From positions 285,174,521-285,238,520 of the forward strand of contig CM037876.1 in assembly GCA_021292165.1 (NCBI GenBank): a DNA stretch of 64,000 bases, given 5' to 3'. This stretch comes from Shinisaurus crocodilurus (lineage: Eukaryota > Chordata > Lepidosauria > Squamata > Shinisauridae). The notes beneath the pieces were generated by a model that had not been told where the DNA came from, ran no database searches, and saw only the letters and a list, made by a program, of their open reading frames with translations. Every line of letters begins with the position of its first letter. Position 1 is the first letter of the stretch. Shown here piece after piece: positions 32,672 through 43,489 of the stretch. The position numbers were made by a program, and so were the translations under genes.

Positions 32672-33154
32672 TTCTGCTATGGATATCAGAGAAGAAATAT
32701 CTCAATTTGACAACAACCCACTTTTATTTGGAACAAAGCAGACCTCTGTACTCTCAAAGATGCCAAAAGTAATGTGTGTGTGGGTTTTCAAATAATTGAC
32801 TGAACTGATGTATTTACTTTAAGAGTTCTTACCATGCAGCAGTAACAAATATAGACATTTAGATATACACAAGTTATTCCCATTTTACCAGTTCTGAGAA
32901 AATTCAAGTGGAACACTTGGACAGGAGCAATAGTCCCCCTTTCATGGATGGGAAACAGGCTGTCTTGAGGCAAAGACCATATGGGAAACCCATGGCAGCT
33001 GAGACGCCTACATCGAAGCCTGGTTGCTTCCATTGGTTTTCATATTAGTGACAGCCACACATTTTACTTTATGCTTTGATAATCATAAATACAATTCTAA
33101 ATCTTCTACCTTAAATACTGATGAGTTGAAAACAAAAAACACTTTTAATTTTTA

Positions 33155-33303
33155 TCAGGTCCTGGTAGTTTTGTTAATTGTTTTTGTTTTAAACTGTTTT
33201 AAATTTTTGAATGTTAAAGCTTTTATATTATGGTTTTATCATGCTGTGAACTGCCCAGAGGCCTCTGGCTATTGGACAGTATAGAAATATAATAAATGAA
33301 TGA
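33155..33303 (+). mobile_element. LINE 3' tail (L2-like)
   Basis: 'gtgaactgcccagaggcctc', 'ggctattggacagtatagaa' and AATAAATGAATGAA. Related tails are at 35733 and 61690. Confidence 0.7.
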
Positions 33304-33340
33304 AAATGTAACTGTGGGCCACTGTTGTCTTTGGTCTAAG

Positions 33341-33465
33341 GCAAGGATAAGCTACTTGTGATCCTCCAGATGCTTTGGCCTACAACTCCCATCATCCCTC
33401 AACATTGACTATGTGTGAAAGTTGTAGGACAAAACATCCGGATCTACATGTTGTCCATCCCTGGT
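33341..33465. mobile_element. Hairpin MITE ('ctacaactcccatcatccct' type)
   Basis: 'gatcctccagatgctttggc' with 'ctacaactcccatcatccct' on the left is mirrored by 'gttgtaggacaaaacatccg' on the right. A related copy is at 61235, and the same core occurs inside 35865-35995. Confidence 0.65.
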
Positions 33466-33859
33466 CTAATGAAATGGTTGTTACAACAGAATATGAAAGT
33501 AATGCCTTAATCAGGTTCGTAAAAGCCATTCACCTATGGGGAGTAACAACTGCCTCCAATTTACCAGGCAGGGAAACATTTGTAGTTAGTAGATTTCTTC
33601 TCTCACTCAGGCCACTGATATGCCACAAACAGCGTATGTTGAAAAGCACGCTAGTAAAAAAATATATTGGTGGCTAGTAACTTTTATGGTCATTCGTCTA
33701 TTCTAAGCCTTGCCAGCAAGAGCCCAGTGGGACGGGAGGAGGACAGAGGCAATTTTGCCTCATGTTCCTCGTCGTCGTCCTCCTCCTCAAAAAAAGGGAG
33801 CTAAGATGGACCTCTGAGTCCATCTAGCTCACTTACTGGGGGTGGGCAGGAACAAATGA

Positions 33860-34100
33860 TGAAGAGCCATAGGATCCTGCAGAATACACCCTTTTTTACC
33901 TCTATGATGTCATCCGAAGTTGCTGTTGTGACCCTTGGAAAGCAGCTGCAGTGCTTTCCACAGTGATTGTGAGGAGGCAGGGGAGGGGGAAGGATCCAAT
34001 GTCGGATTCCCCCTCTAGAGATCATAGGGGTGTCTATGGCCCCTGGAGGGGGAATTCAAATATTCTATGAATAAAGCATAGGATTGCTCTGCCCGTAGAA
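33860..34100. repeat. Possible diverged family-A repeat
   Basis: 'gccataggatcctgcag' near the left and 'gcataggattgctctgccc' near the right, with 'gacccttggaaagcagc' inside, recall family A. The evidence is weak. Confidence 0.35.
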
Positions 34101-34784
34101 CTAATGAATTCTTCCCTGTGTGGAAATAAGTCCCTATTTTATTCTAGAATCCTCAGTAAGAAGTCGGAGTTTTTTATCCTAGTAAAAGCCACCACAGTAA
34201 ATATCACATAAACTCTAATAAGCTTCCATTTCCAGGTCAGATAACTCTCAAAACAAAAACAAAAAAATCAATTTGGTAAAAATTTGGGAAACACACAAGT
34301 AAACTAAGGTCTCCTTTCTCCAGTCATATGTGGTTTTACATGCTTGAACACCACAAATGACTATATTTGTAGGCTTAATTTTAAGATAGAAAAATAAGAA
34401 CCTGGTCAAGCCACCAAAGGAAAATAAGTTAGAGATAGTAGATAGACATATCAGATAAAAGGGAGAAAGCCAGGGTCACATGGATCCATGAGCAGGTCAT
34501 AAAGGTCTCTGAAGCCTTTACGAAGCTTCAACGGCTGCCTATGCTGCATTGACTGAAAAGGGGTATGAACACTGGATCTGTCCTGTCTGCATCACTCCAA
34601 GTCATGTGTCCCACCACCACCACCCTCCCCATTATATTTGGCATATTCAGCTATACAGAAATACAACCTGCCCTTAACAGGACATTAATCAATGTAGAGG
34701 GTTTTTTTTTTTATTCTTTGATTTATCTGGATTTTCACTGATTAAATGTAAAAAAGTATACACATTATAAAACCTCAACTAACA
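34101..34784. other. Intergenic sequence, no gene seen
   Basis: A short T-run lies near 34703. Nothing else was recognised. Confidence 0.4.
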
Positions 34785-34789
34785 GTGCC

Positions 34790-35393
34790 ACTAGACAGCA
34801 TCCAGACAGCCATAGGACTATTTGGAGTCCCAGGTCTGACCTCAGAAACTGGCTCCAAGGTTGGAGCTGGGACTCTGAGTTTGGAGCACCTGCCCCTGCA
34901 GCCGGTGCAGAAAAAACCCTGCTGGCTGCTTCTCCAAGGTTGCATATGTGACCTTGGAGTCGGGGTTTTGTGGGTGTTCTGGGGGTAGGGAGGGGAGGAG
35001 ACAGGTGCCACCATGATATGAAGTATCCTGGCAGCATTGTGGCTTATGCTGGCTCAGCTTGTCTGAGTGTGGAAAGCTAAGCAGGGTCAGGCCTGGTTAT
35101 TACTTGGATGGGAGATCCCTCTTCTAGTTTCCTGCATTGAGCAGGGGGTTGGACTCGATAGCCTTGTAGGCTCCTTCCAACTCTATGATCTATGAAATCT
35201 ATGAAACCTCAGCCTCCTTCCCTCGTGCTCCAAGGTGCGGCACTTCAATGGCTGAAATCGGCTCTCTAAGTGTTTTGCAGGCTGGAAGTAGCATGGAGGC
35301 GACCTTCGCCTCTGTGCTCCTCCTGCCTTGCATAGGATGCCCATAATCTTCTGAGTTTGGCAGGCTATGGGCACCCAGACTGGATTGCGCCCT
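34790..35393 (+). repeat. Family-A repeat, interrupted by the 5S-type SINE
   Basis: The pieces 34790-35036 and about 35201-35393 carry family-A phrases ('ggctccaaggttggagctgg', 'gtgaccttggagtcgggg', then 'cagcctccttccctc', 'tggattgcgccctaag'). The order matches 2261-2750 if the SINE is removed. Confidence 0.65.
35037..35200 (+). mobile_element. 5S rRNA-derived SINE with CR1 tail, copy 1
   Basis: Bases about 35058-35117 closely match 5S rRNA from about nucleotide 34 through the end of box C: 'aagctaagcagggtc' (box A), 'ggcctggtta' (intermediate element) and 'acttggatgggaga' (box C) are nearly unchanged. The head joins directly to a CR1-type tail, 'ttggactcgatagccttgta' and 'ctccttccaactctatgat', ending in 'tctatgaaa' repeats. 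Pol III 5S-type internal promoters drive such SINEs, and the tail would recruit a CR1 reverse transcriptase. It is inserted in a family-A repeat. A 5S gene is excluded because the last part of 5S is replaced by LINE tail. Confidence 0.88.
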
Positions 35394-35732
35394 AAGATAC
35401 CCTTTTGAAGCTCTTGAAGGAAGCTCTTAAGTGTGTGATAACTTACATTCCCACTCATTATTAGCAGGAAAGGGCACCTTTTAAAGTTACTGATGGGTCT
35501 TGAACTTGTTTAGTTTTTAAACTCCCATGAGTATTGTGTAAGATTCAAAGGTACATGGTGACAACAATTTCAACTAATTGCTGCCTGCTTCAATTATCTA
35601 TGGTTTGTATTAGAAGGACCACACCATAGTCATTTCACTCTGAAAGATAAAATATCTAACAGCTTCATATACAAGCATCAAAGAAGAGACCTGGAATATC
35701 TATACAGCATACATGGCTGCATGCTCTTCAAA

Positions 35733-35792
35733 AGAGAGCTTTGCCTATTGGGCAGCATAGAAATGTAATAAATAAATAAATAAATAAATAAA
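35733..35792 (+). mobile_element. LINE 3' tail with (AAAT)n
   Basis: 'gagctttgcctattgggcag' then 'catagaaatgtaataaataa' and six or so AAAT units. Confidence 0.7.
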
Positions 35793-35864
35793 ATCATTAG
35801 TATTTTCTTGTAAGTCACAGACACCATTAGTTAGGGGGATGAGTTAATCTGCAATTAAAGCTTT

Positions 35865-35995
35865 AGGGCACAATTCTATGCATAGAAAAGCAGTCCTGCA
35901 ACTCCCAACATTCCCTAGCCAGGGGAATGCTGGGAGTTGTAGGGCTTTTTTTTTTTAGACTTTTCTTCTGCCTGAACTTGCATAGGATTGCATCC
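35865..35995. mobile_element. Palindromic MITE
   Basis: The ends 'agggcacaattctatgcat' and 'gcataggattgcatcct' are inverted. The inner arms 'caactcccaacattcccta' and 'ggggaatgctgggagttg' form a hairpin around 'gcca'. The outer ends resemble family C and family A ends. Confidence 0.7.
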
Positions 35996-36130
35996 TCAGT
36001 TGATTAGTATACCAATTAGAACAAAGTCTGTAGCCCTAGGTCTCTTGTCTGATTAAAATCAGTGGAAGAAGTTAGTCAAGACTTGCTAAGACTTGACTAA
36101 ATTCTTCCACTTTTTTCAGTAGGGTTCATA

Positions 36131-36308
36131 TAGGAATATAGGAAGCTGCCTTAAATTGAGTCAAACCTTTGGTCCATCTAGGCCAATACTGTTGAGACTG
36201 AATGACAGCAGCTCTCCAGGGTTTCAGGTAGGAGTTTTTCTTGTCCTACCTGGAGGTGCTGGGCATCAACTCTCAGACTTTCTGCTTTACCACTGAGCTA
36301 CGGGCGGC
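36131..36308 (-). mobile_element. tRNA-derived SINE, copy 2
   Basis: The same family as 23963: in reverse 'cgtagctcagtggtaaagca' (A box) is readable; the B-box region is decayed. The tail ends 'aaggcagcttcctatattc'. Confidence 0.75.
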
Positions 36309-36979
36309 CTGCTCTGGACTGGAGGACTAGCCTGCCTTTAAGGAAATAAGGACCACTAATTCAGTAGTAGAAATCAATACAAAGGGTTTCTTCACTAATA
36401 GTGAGTGAATTTTGTGAACATTTGTCAGGAGTTTAGCACAAAGAGGGGCAGAATAAAATACATTTATCCTAAACAGTTTATGAGGAATTATTACATTCTG
36501 TACACTTCACAGCAAATTATTACATACAGTTCCTGAACTTTAAACGATTGTTTTTAACTGATATACACACTTAAAACAACAACATGCAGCAGCTCTAAAC
36601 AGTAAAAACGGAATGCCTCCTATGAGCTAAACTGAATTAGGAATGAATGTCAGGGATCAATAGAAGGGAAGCACAAAGTACTAACATTTCAGAGTGAAAG
36701 GAGACTTCAACAAACTGATTTTTCAGCCAATTCCAATCAAGTTCCCATATGGAAAATGATGCCCTGGCTAGCAGAGACACTTTCCCCATTTAGGATTAAA
36801 AGGTTCACCTTTTCTTCCGTCACGTTCCCCTTTAACGGAGTCCTCCTGACAGGTAAAAATCAAGCAGGTGCAGCGTTGCCCATCACTCTGGAGCAATTCT
36901 GCACCTGTTGAATTTTTGCCTCTCGTACAGACACAGATGTGCCGGATTCTTTCTTTTTTTTAAGGCAGCAACCCCACCA
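36309..36979. other. Intergenic sequence beside the CpG-rich block
   Basis: No gene or recognised repeat. Confidence 0.4.
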
Positions 36980-37960
36980 AGCCCCATTCCCTTCCAGCCT
37001 CCCCCTCATTCCCGCTTCTCATCACCACCACCCCGTCCCAACTAGCCAGGGAGCTGCTGCTTGGTACAGCTGCACAAGGGGCTTACCTCAACATGGAACC
37101 CAGGTCGATCAGTCGTCCCCTTCATCCTCCACGGCTCTACCTTTTTCCTCCGGGACAGTCCCGCGGCAGCCAGCCGGGCGACAGCAATGGAGCGCGCCTC
37201 AGTCCTGCAGTCAGGAGCACCTGGCTCCTCCCCAGAGCGCGCACGATACAGCCGACCTGCGCTTCCAGCGCCCTGAGGGGAAACTCGTCCCCCTTCACAC
37301 GAGAAGGGGGGGGGGGAACTCCAGCACCAAACTGGAGAGGGAGGGAGAGAGAGAGAAGAGGCGTGCTGGCCGCCTCAGAGGAGCGACGCGACTGCCCTGA
37401 GGCAAATTTGGCCTCCTTTTCCCTCTCCGTCACCTACGCTCCTTGTCTTTCTTTCCTTTCCCGGCTTACATATACCTGTAGTTGAATTTGGCTCTCTCCC
37501 CCCGCCCCGCCAACAAGGCGCACAGCAGCCCCTTTCACCCTTTCTGATTCTCCCCTCCTCAGCCACCGTCTTACACAAAAATGCTTCGTCCAGCCCTTTC
37601 CTAACTTAATACAACCAGCTCTCGGAGGGCTTAGTTAGCACACTTGGGGCTCCTTACGTTACAGGCGTCGAACCGGAGCTCTTAGCGCCCCGGTGCCCGC
37701 CAACCCCAACATGCCCTTTGCAAATAGAAGGCGCTCTTTCGCTTGCGTCTGCTTTTAGCTGGTTCTCATTGCCCGCTTTCTTGCAGCCTGTCGTGCTTTA
37801 GTTTCTTCAGCGCCTCACCTGGTTTGCAGTCCTTCCCTCCCCCGCACCCCGTCTCTCCCTGTAGCACCAGCTGCCGCTAAAGCATTCTCTCTCACTCTCT
37901 CTCTCACGCACTACTTGCAACTCATAAGTAACAGAGCAGGTTTTTAGGAGGCGGGCGCGT
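36980..37960. promoter_or_regulatory. CpG-rich block, candidate promoter
   Basis: This is the only long stretch with many CpGs ('cccgcggcagcc', 'gccgggcgacagc', 'gagcgcgcctc', 'gcgcgcacg', 'gaggcgggcgcg'), against a CpG-poor background. It contains a G11 run (37306-37316) and an AG-rich tract. TC2N starts translation in an exon with an upstream acceptor at 10151, so its 5' exon lies at higher coordinates; this block, on the same side and about 27 kb away, is a candidate. Strand and start site are not shown by the sequence. It could equally mark a non-coding transcript. Confidence 0.5.
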
Positions 37961-38561
37961 TTTTCTCTTTTTAACTGTTGCACAGAAACGGGCCTGGCTT
38001 CCTCTCCACGAAGGTTATAAGCAGTTCTAGCAGTTCTGAGGTATGAATCTAAACTTCCTTACCTGCTTTGGGCTATTTTTCTCCCCTACTTAAACCGGAT
38101 GCAACAGCCTTTCCGGCGGGCCCTAAAGCCAGACAAGTTTTGTTCAGCAAATCTGGAATTTCCAAGTTTGCAATAAAATGAGGCCGCTCAGCTTGGCCAC
38201 GGACTGATCATTATAGTCATAGCCAGAGGAGACAAATTTAAATCAAATTTGCCAGCCTGATCTTAAGGGACTTGAGCTTCATACATACATACAATGGTTT
38301 AACAAACCTGACTTTCCTCAAGAAATATTATAGAATTATTTGGTTTTCTCTCTTTACAGGAAAGCCAAAGTTGGAGTACCATTGATAATAACACCACACT
38401 TGTAGCATGATCACATTCTGAGCTGCACAACCAAGGCTCATTTGCACTGGAGACTAAATATTTGGGCAGGGGTGGGCTGTTTGGGGGATGATCATTCTAA
38501 CCACCTCCAGGTGTGCACACATACAATTTCAGACCATGTGATTATTCCTCAGGAGCATTAT
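37961..38561. other. Intergenic flank of the CpG block
   Basis: No gene or repeat assigned. Confidence 0.35.
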
Positions 38562-38630
38562 TTATCACATTTATATCCCACCTTTTTTCCTCCTTTAAGG
38601 AACCCAAGGCAGCATACATTATCCGCGGCA
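38562..38630 (-). mobile_element. MIR/CORE-like SINE tail fragment
   Basis: 'cacatttatatcccacctt' and 'aaggaacccaaggcagcata' are the reversed tail of the SINE family. The 5S-type SINE at 38637 begins just after it. Confidence 0.7.
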
Positions 38631-38636
38631 TAGATG

Positions 38637-38792
38637 GCCTGTGGCTCACGCTGGCTCAGCTTGTCTGAGCGTGGAAAAAGCTATGCAGGGTCAGGCCTGG
38701 TTGTTACTTGGATGGAAGACCCCTCCTCTAGTTTCCTTCACTGAGCAGGGGGTTGGACTCGATAGCCTTGTAGGCTCCTTCCCACTCTATTC
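38637..38792 (+). mobile_element. 5S rRNA-derived SINE with CR1 tail, copy 2
   Basis: The same structure as 35037: a 5S-like head ('aagctatgcagggtcaggcc', 'acttggatggaaga') joined to 'ctagtttccttcactgagca' and the CR1 tail 'gttggactcgatagccttgt'. It has diverged somewhat from copy 1 and lacks the final 'tctatg' repeats. Confidence 0.87.
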
Positions 38793-39674
38793 ACTACAGC
38801 ACTCTCGCAGGCTCACTATTTCAACATAATGTTACGGGTTTCCTATTTGTTTTCAGTGAGCAGGGTTGTTAGTGTGGCACAATAACTTAAATTGACAAAA
38901 GACTGTTCTTAGTGGTGACTTGTCTCCACAGAGGCTAAGAAGGCAATATGATGGTCAGAAGAGATGACTCAACTGGACTTTCCCTCACCCCAGCCAGGGA
39001 GGATGGGGGAAGGTGTCTACACATACACATGTGCTTTACACGTACACAGGATGCAGACTGAAGGCAGACATGGAATTTGCCCTTCTTTAAAAGCATCTTT
39101 CTAGAGATCTGATGTCTCCTAGGGCCAAAACAGACATTACTTCAAGTACATGTCAATTTTTTCTCCACTTTCCATATTTTCCCCACTTTTACTCTAGATC
39201 AGGTGAAGGCCCCTGATTCGGATCAGGACCCTGGAGCGTGTGTGTGTGTGTAGAGTATGGTGTTTTAAAAAAAAAAAAGATCTTGATTGGGAGTCCTGCA
39301 CCTACTGTAGAGTAAAAAGGAACAAAAGACATAGTTGTTAGACACTAGGAATCTGATGTGGGAGCAGTGGACTTTGGATGTCTGTTGGGGTGTTTAAACT
39401 GTATCTCCACCTAGGCCCTAACTGTATATTTGGAAATAAATGCAAATATTATAAAGCGCCAATCAGCCTTCAGTGACCTCCTAAAGGAAACCAAACCTGG
39501 ATAAGCACTCTACCCCGGAACTTCTCACCATTCAAAGACCTAAGAAAGGTAGTAGGTATAATGTCATTGCCACAAATAACTTTATTTGCATTTTTTTTTA
39601 AATTGAGAGGCTTCTCTTGTCTTGGTTGCATTGCTATAGTTCTTCTGAAGTATAACAAAGTAAATAATCACAAT
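38793..39674. other. Intergenic sequence with short simple repeats
   Basis: A short (GT)n at about 39236-39250 and an A-run at about 39268-39279. No gene seen. Confidence 0.4.
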
Positions 39675-40095
39675 AACAGCCCCATCATATGTGGGTGCCC
39701 GCAAACCTCCAAACCCGGTGGATTACAGGCATCCTATTGAGTGCATGAGGAGCGTGGCGGATAGGATTGCCGCTGTGCTCCCCTTGCCATCAAAAACATC
39801 TAGATGGCCAGTTTTGGCCATCTAGATGTTTTACACCTCACGAGGAGGAGAGGCTGAGGCACTGCCTGGATTCAATGGAAATCGGGGTGCCTTGCTCCTC
39901 CCCTCCCCAGGAACACCCTCCCCACAGGGGAACCGAAGGCAGTCTTCCATGTTCGGTTCCCAGCTGGCACGGAAAGAACCGGGGGGGCATACTGGGGGGG
40001 CGCACTCAGCAGTGCTGCAACCTTGGAAGGGATTTCCAAGGTCACAGCAGCAACTATGCCCCATCCTATGGCCCCCAGACAAGGCCCTAAAGGTT
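39675..40095 (-). repeat. Probable family-A repeat
   Basis: 'gccccatcctatggccccc' and 'ttggaagggatttccaaggt' near its right end and 'gtggcggataggattgcc' at the left resemble family A in reverse. It contains a 40-bp near-perfect hairpin at 39793-39832. Confidence 0.5.
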
Positions 40096-40655
40096 GTACC
40101 ACTTTTTTCCCAATGAAATTTTGAATGTATCCACGAGCAGAACTTCAGGCTTTGTGGAATGTATTACCTCATCCTGCTGAAACCTGAAATGGTAACAGAG
40201 GTTTCCTCTCATTTTCTCAAGACCTTATCGGATTTCTCAATTTACCTCTGACTTTCAACCCCCAGGCTCAGTTATGTGGCAATGGACACACATGCTCCTT
40301 GACCAATGCCCAGCAAGACCCAAAATAAGGAACGAATATGAACAAAAATAGTATTGAAAAACAGGGAAGATCTTTTACAAAAATAGTGGAGCAGTATCCC
40401 TTCCTAATTTAATCTTCCATTTGAGACATTTGTGCTTCTGGCTATTAGGAAGTAATGGTCACTACAATCAAGGCCCACATCAATGGTAGGCATGGTCAGT
40501 CCAAACTCACACACAACTACCGGTAGTTTTATTGTACACATAGGGGCTTTGGGTGTGTATGTCTGGAAACGGCAACCCCTTTCACCCATGTCATATAGCA
40601 AACCCCTTTCTGAAATGCAGAAGTCTTTCTATAACACTGTTATATAGGCTGAGCA
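40096..40655. other. Intergenic sequence, no gene seen
   Basis: Nothing assigned. Confidence 0.4.
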
Positions 40656-40990
40656 GGGACAGTGTCAAGGGTAGGCATGGTTGGTCACCTGCCAAGGGCC
40701 CGAACCCCAGCAGTGGCCCACTGACAAGAGCCCCATAGTCTTGCTCCTCCTATTCACCATTGCAACCTGCTTCTTCACCTACCTCTGGTTCTGGCCCAGA
40801 CAGTGGTAGTAGTGAGAAGGAGGAGCAGTCGATGCCACTGCCTACTTGCTCACCTTCAAGCAAACAATAGTAAGGATAAGAAAAAGGAGGAGAAATAATA
40901 GCAACTGGTGACAATGGTGGTGAGAATCTAGACTCAATGTGGGAGGAGTATCATTGAGGGGGCTCTGAAAAACTCAGAAAGAACTGGAGA
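40656..40990 (+). repeat. Interspersed repeat family D, copy 1
   Basis: 'agtgtcaagggtaggcatgg' and 'cacctgccaagggcc' are shared with 47446 ('cggagtcaagggtcggcatg', 'cacctgccaagga'). Both then have a gcag/gagg-rich stretch and 'gtcgatgccact'/'gtagatgccact'. It may be a degraded hAT relative, but its ends are not clear. Confidence 0.45.
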
Positions 40991-41514
40991 TTTAAAAACA
41001 AACAAATATGAATGTGGGGAAAAGCAAAACTGACAAATTTGTCTATCCAGGCAGAGGGCTTTGAATGCTCAGCTCTTAAATGTCTGAATCTCTCTATTCA
41101 GCCATGCTTATGGTACTGAAGAATTTGGGTTGCCACTCCTTTCTGAGAGGCTCCTCATCTTTAACAGCTACATGGCAGGCAGGTAGGGCCATAGCAGAAA
41201 ATGCAAACGTATGCGGGATTTTCTCTCCAGCACTGCCACTACCTATGGGGAAACTGCCCCTTCACTGGGCAATTCCACCTATGGGATTTCTTATTTTTTT
41301 AGCAAATGCTTATATTTCAGGGCCCAAGGGACTCTCTGCCACTATAACTCAGACTTTCACAAGCTGGCCCTTTTCCTCTGCCACCAATTCTCTTAGAATA
41401 CTTTAAAAATTCCTAGAAGCTTGATATTAGAGGCTTAGGCGTGAGATGGGCACCAATGCTAGAGACAAATGAACTATTAAATCAGTTAATTTATTAAAGA
41501 GATATTTTGTACAT

Positions 41515-41640
41515 AAGGGAATACTAATATTTACTTTCGAATACTATTCAAAATAATAATTTCAAATAGTATTAATAATAATCGATTAACTAGTATTTGA
41601 ATAATATTCGAATACTAATATTTACTTTAATATTTACTTA
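41515..41640. repeat. AT-rich repeat with 'gaatac' palindromes
   Basis: 'gaatactaatatttacttt' occurs twice in direct orientation (about 41520 and 41611), around inverted 'tcgaatac'/'gtattcga'-like units. Confidence 0.6.
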
Positions 41641-41699
41641 CTTTACTTAGCTTGCTAACACTCCTTAAGGACTCAAGAGACACGCTAATACAAGCCTCT

Positions 41700-42154
41700 T
41701 AGAACACAATCCTATTGCGATACCCATAAGCCCTCAAATTTGAAGGCTTATTATAGTCATCCTTTGCAGAGCGGGAAGAGCGGTGGAGACAAGCTTCGCC
41801 GCCCTCTCCATCCTCCAGGCCTGCATATTTCGCTAGATGGGCTTGTTTGCCCATCAAACAAGCATTTTGGAGCAGGAGGGAAGAAGGCTGGAGAGGCTTC
41901 AGGATAGCTCATATCTTGGCCTCTCCAGTCTCCTCCCCTGCCCGCCCACCCAAACACCCTCTTTTCCCCCTCTCCAAGGTCACTTTCCTGACCTTGGACA
42001 GCAGCCGGTGTGGTTCTTTCCACACTGGCTACAGGGGGGAGAGTGTCAGAGCTCCAATTCCCAGCTTGGAGTGCTGTCTCCGACCTTGGATCTGGGAATA
42101 CGAAATTTCCTATGGTCCTTCAGACTCTGTCTAGGGGCCATAGAATTGCTCCCT
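41700..42154 (-). repeat. Family-A repeat, reverse copy
   Basis: In reverse it has 'ccaaggtcggagacagc', 'gtgaccttggagagggggaa', 'ggagaggccaagatatgag' and 'gcggcgaagcttgtctcc', in the same order as 2261-2750. Confidence 0.7.
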
Positions 42155-42659
42155 TACTACTACTTTTCCCTCAGGCTAAATTCCCTAAATCTCCACCACA
42201 GCCAAATACACTCACATACCCTCCAACTGTCCCCAATATTCTGGGACCTTCACGAATACCCTTAAGCCATCATGGCTTCTCCCTTTGTTATGCAAAGTCC
42301 CGAATTCTCTGGTCCCCCCCAAAAAAACTGCTTTTTTTGCGGATGGCCCCTTTAAGAAACAGTAAGCAGGGAGGGAACAGACGCTAGGATGTGTGTGCGT
42401 GTGTGCGTGCGCCCCACCCCACCCCGTCCAGGGGGGAAAAAGGAGGTGGAGGCAGGCGGCACCAGCTGACTCTTTGCCTCTAACAGGTGAGTTTACAGTG
42501 TCAGAAGGAAATGCAAAAAAGTTTCCCTTCTCTCTGAAGCTCCGTGTTTGGGGGTATGGGGTGGATGGGTAAAATTCACCTGTTGAATTTGTGCCAACCC
42601 TGTCAATTTTAAAACAAAAAGAAAGGGATTGTCCTGCAAGCACTGACCCCCCCCCCCAT
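42155..42659. other. Unassigned repeat-like sequence
   Basis: Contains a (GT)n-like stretch near 42390-42410 and a poly-C run near 42648. A GGTGAG at 42487 could look like a donor but there is no matching exon. Confidence 0.35.
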
Positions 42660-42740
42660 GTATACACACTTTCCTGTGAGTAAGTCCCATTGAACGTAAT
42701 AGGACTTACTTCTCTGAGTACCCATGCATAGGATTGCACT
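42660..42740 (+). repeat. Palindromic repeat family C, copy 3
   Basis: 'gagtaagtcccattgaacgt' and 'aataggacttacttctctga' are mirror images. It ends 'catgcataggattgcac'. Confidence 0.65.
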
Positions 42741-43267
42741 ATTACTCTGTTTTCAGAGCAGTGGTAAATTTTACTTGGCTCTACCTGTGTACCCCATGTG
42801 AAAGTCTTTTTCTAACACATGCTGAAGTGCCATGGAGAAAGCTCTCTACAGTAATGATTAGGCTTATTCTGCAGGGATTTTGGATTGTTTCTTTTAATGC
42901 ATTAGAATTTTTTTAAAAAATAATTTTTTAGCAGAAAACACACCCTCCTCAAGAGAAAGAAATAAAAAATCCCAACTACCTCAAATACCAGCAACAAACA
43001 TCATCATTCCATTTTGGCATTATTGTTCAATCACAGTGTTGTTGTTCTTATTTTTTAATAAAGTACAATAGAGCCCACATGTTTTTTTCTGACTGGAGAA
43101 AATAGGAGCTTGCAGGGTGGGCCTGTGAACCACTTTGCACACTCAGAGATATCTAAATGTTAAATATTATTATTTCTTTGGCAAATTACTAATGAGAACA
43201 AAGCCACCATGGAGGGATCCATTTTTAAAGTAGGAGGGAGATCTTTAAAACAAGGAGTATCCTGCAC

Positions 43268-43345
43268 AATGTGAGGTGGAATTTGGATTGAGCAGTGAGG
43301 TGGACAAGTTTTCTGATGACACCAAATTATTTAGGATGGTTAAAA
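43268..43345 (+). mobile_element. CR1/L3-like LINE fragment
   Basis: It reads EVDKFSDDTKLFRMVK, the LINE RT catalytic box region with FADD changed to FSDD. The same block occurs at 55.24 kb. Confidence 0.7.
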
Positions 43346-43489
43346 TAGAAGTATGGTATACTTACATCCATGGCATCACACATGCCTCCCCAGTGGAAGT
43401 AGAGCTTACAGCCAGCACATGAACACCTAATGCCAATTTTGTAATCTGAATTTAATCAAGGCACAAGAGACGTGATCAGTAATTCAAAC

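Noticed and set aside
35073..35117. A functional 5S rRNA gene
   Set aside because: Box A to box C match 5S, but the 3' third is replaced by a CR1 tail and the 5' 30 or so bases are missing. It is a SINE.
36939..37485. Coding genes in the CpG-rich block (frames of 130-153 codons)
   Set aside because: GC-rich sequence leaves long frames by chance. Composition is P/S/R-rich with overlapping frames on both strands, and no domain or splice structure supports coding.
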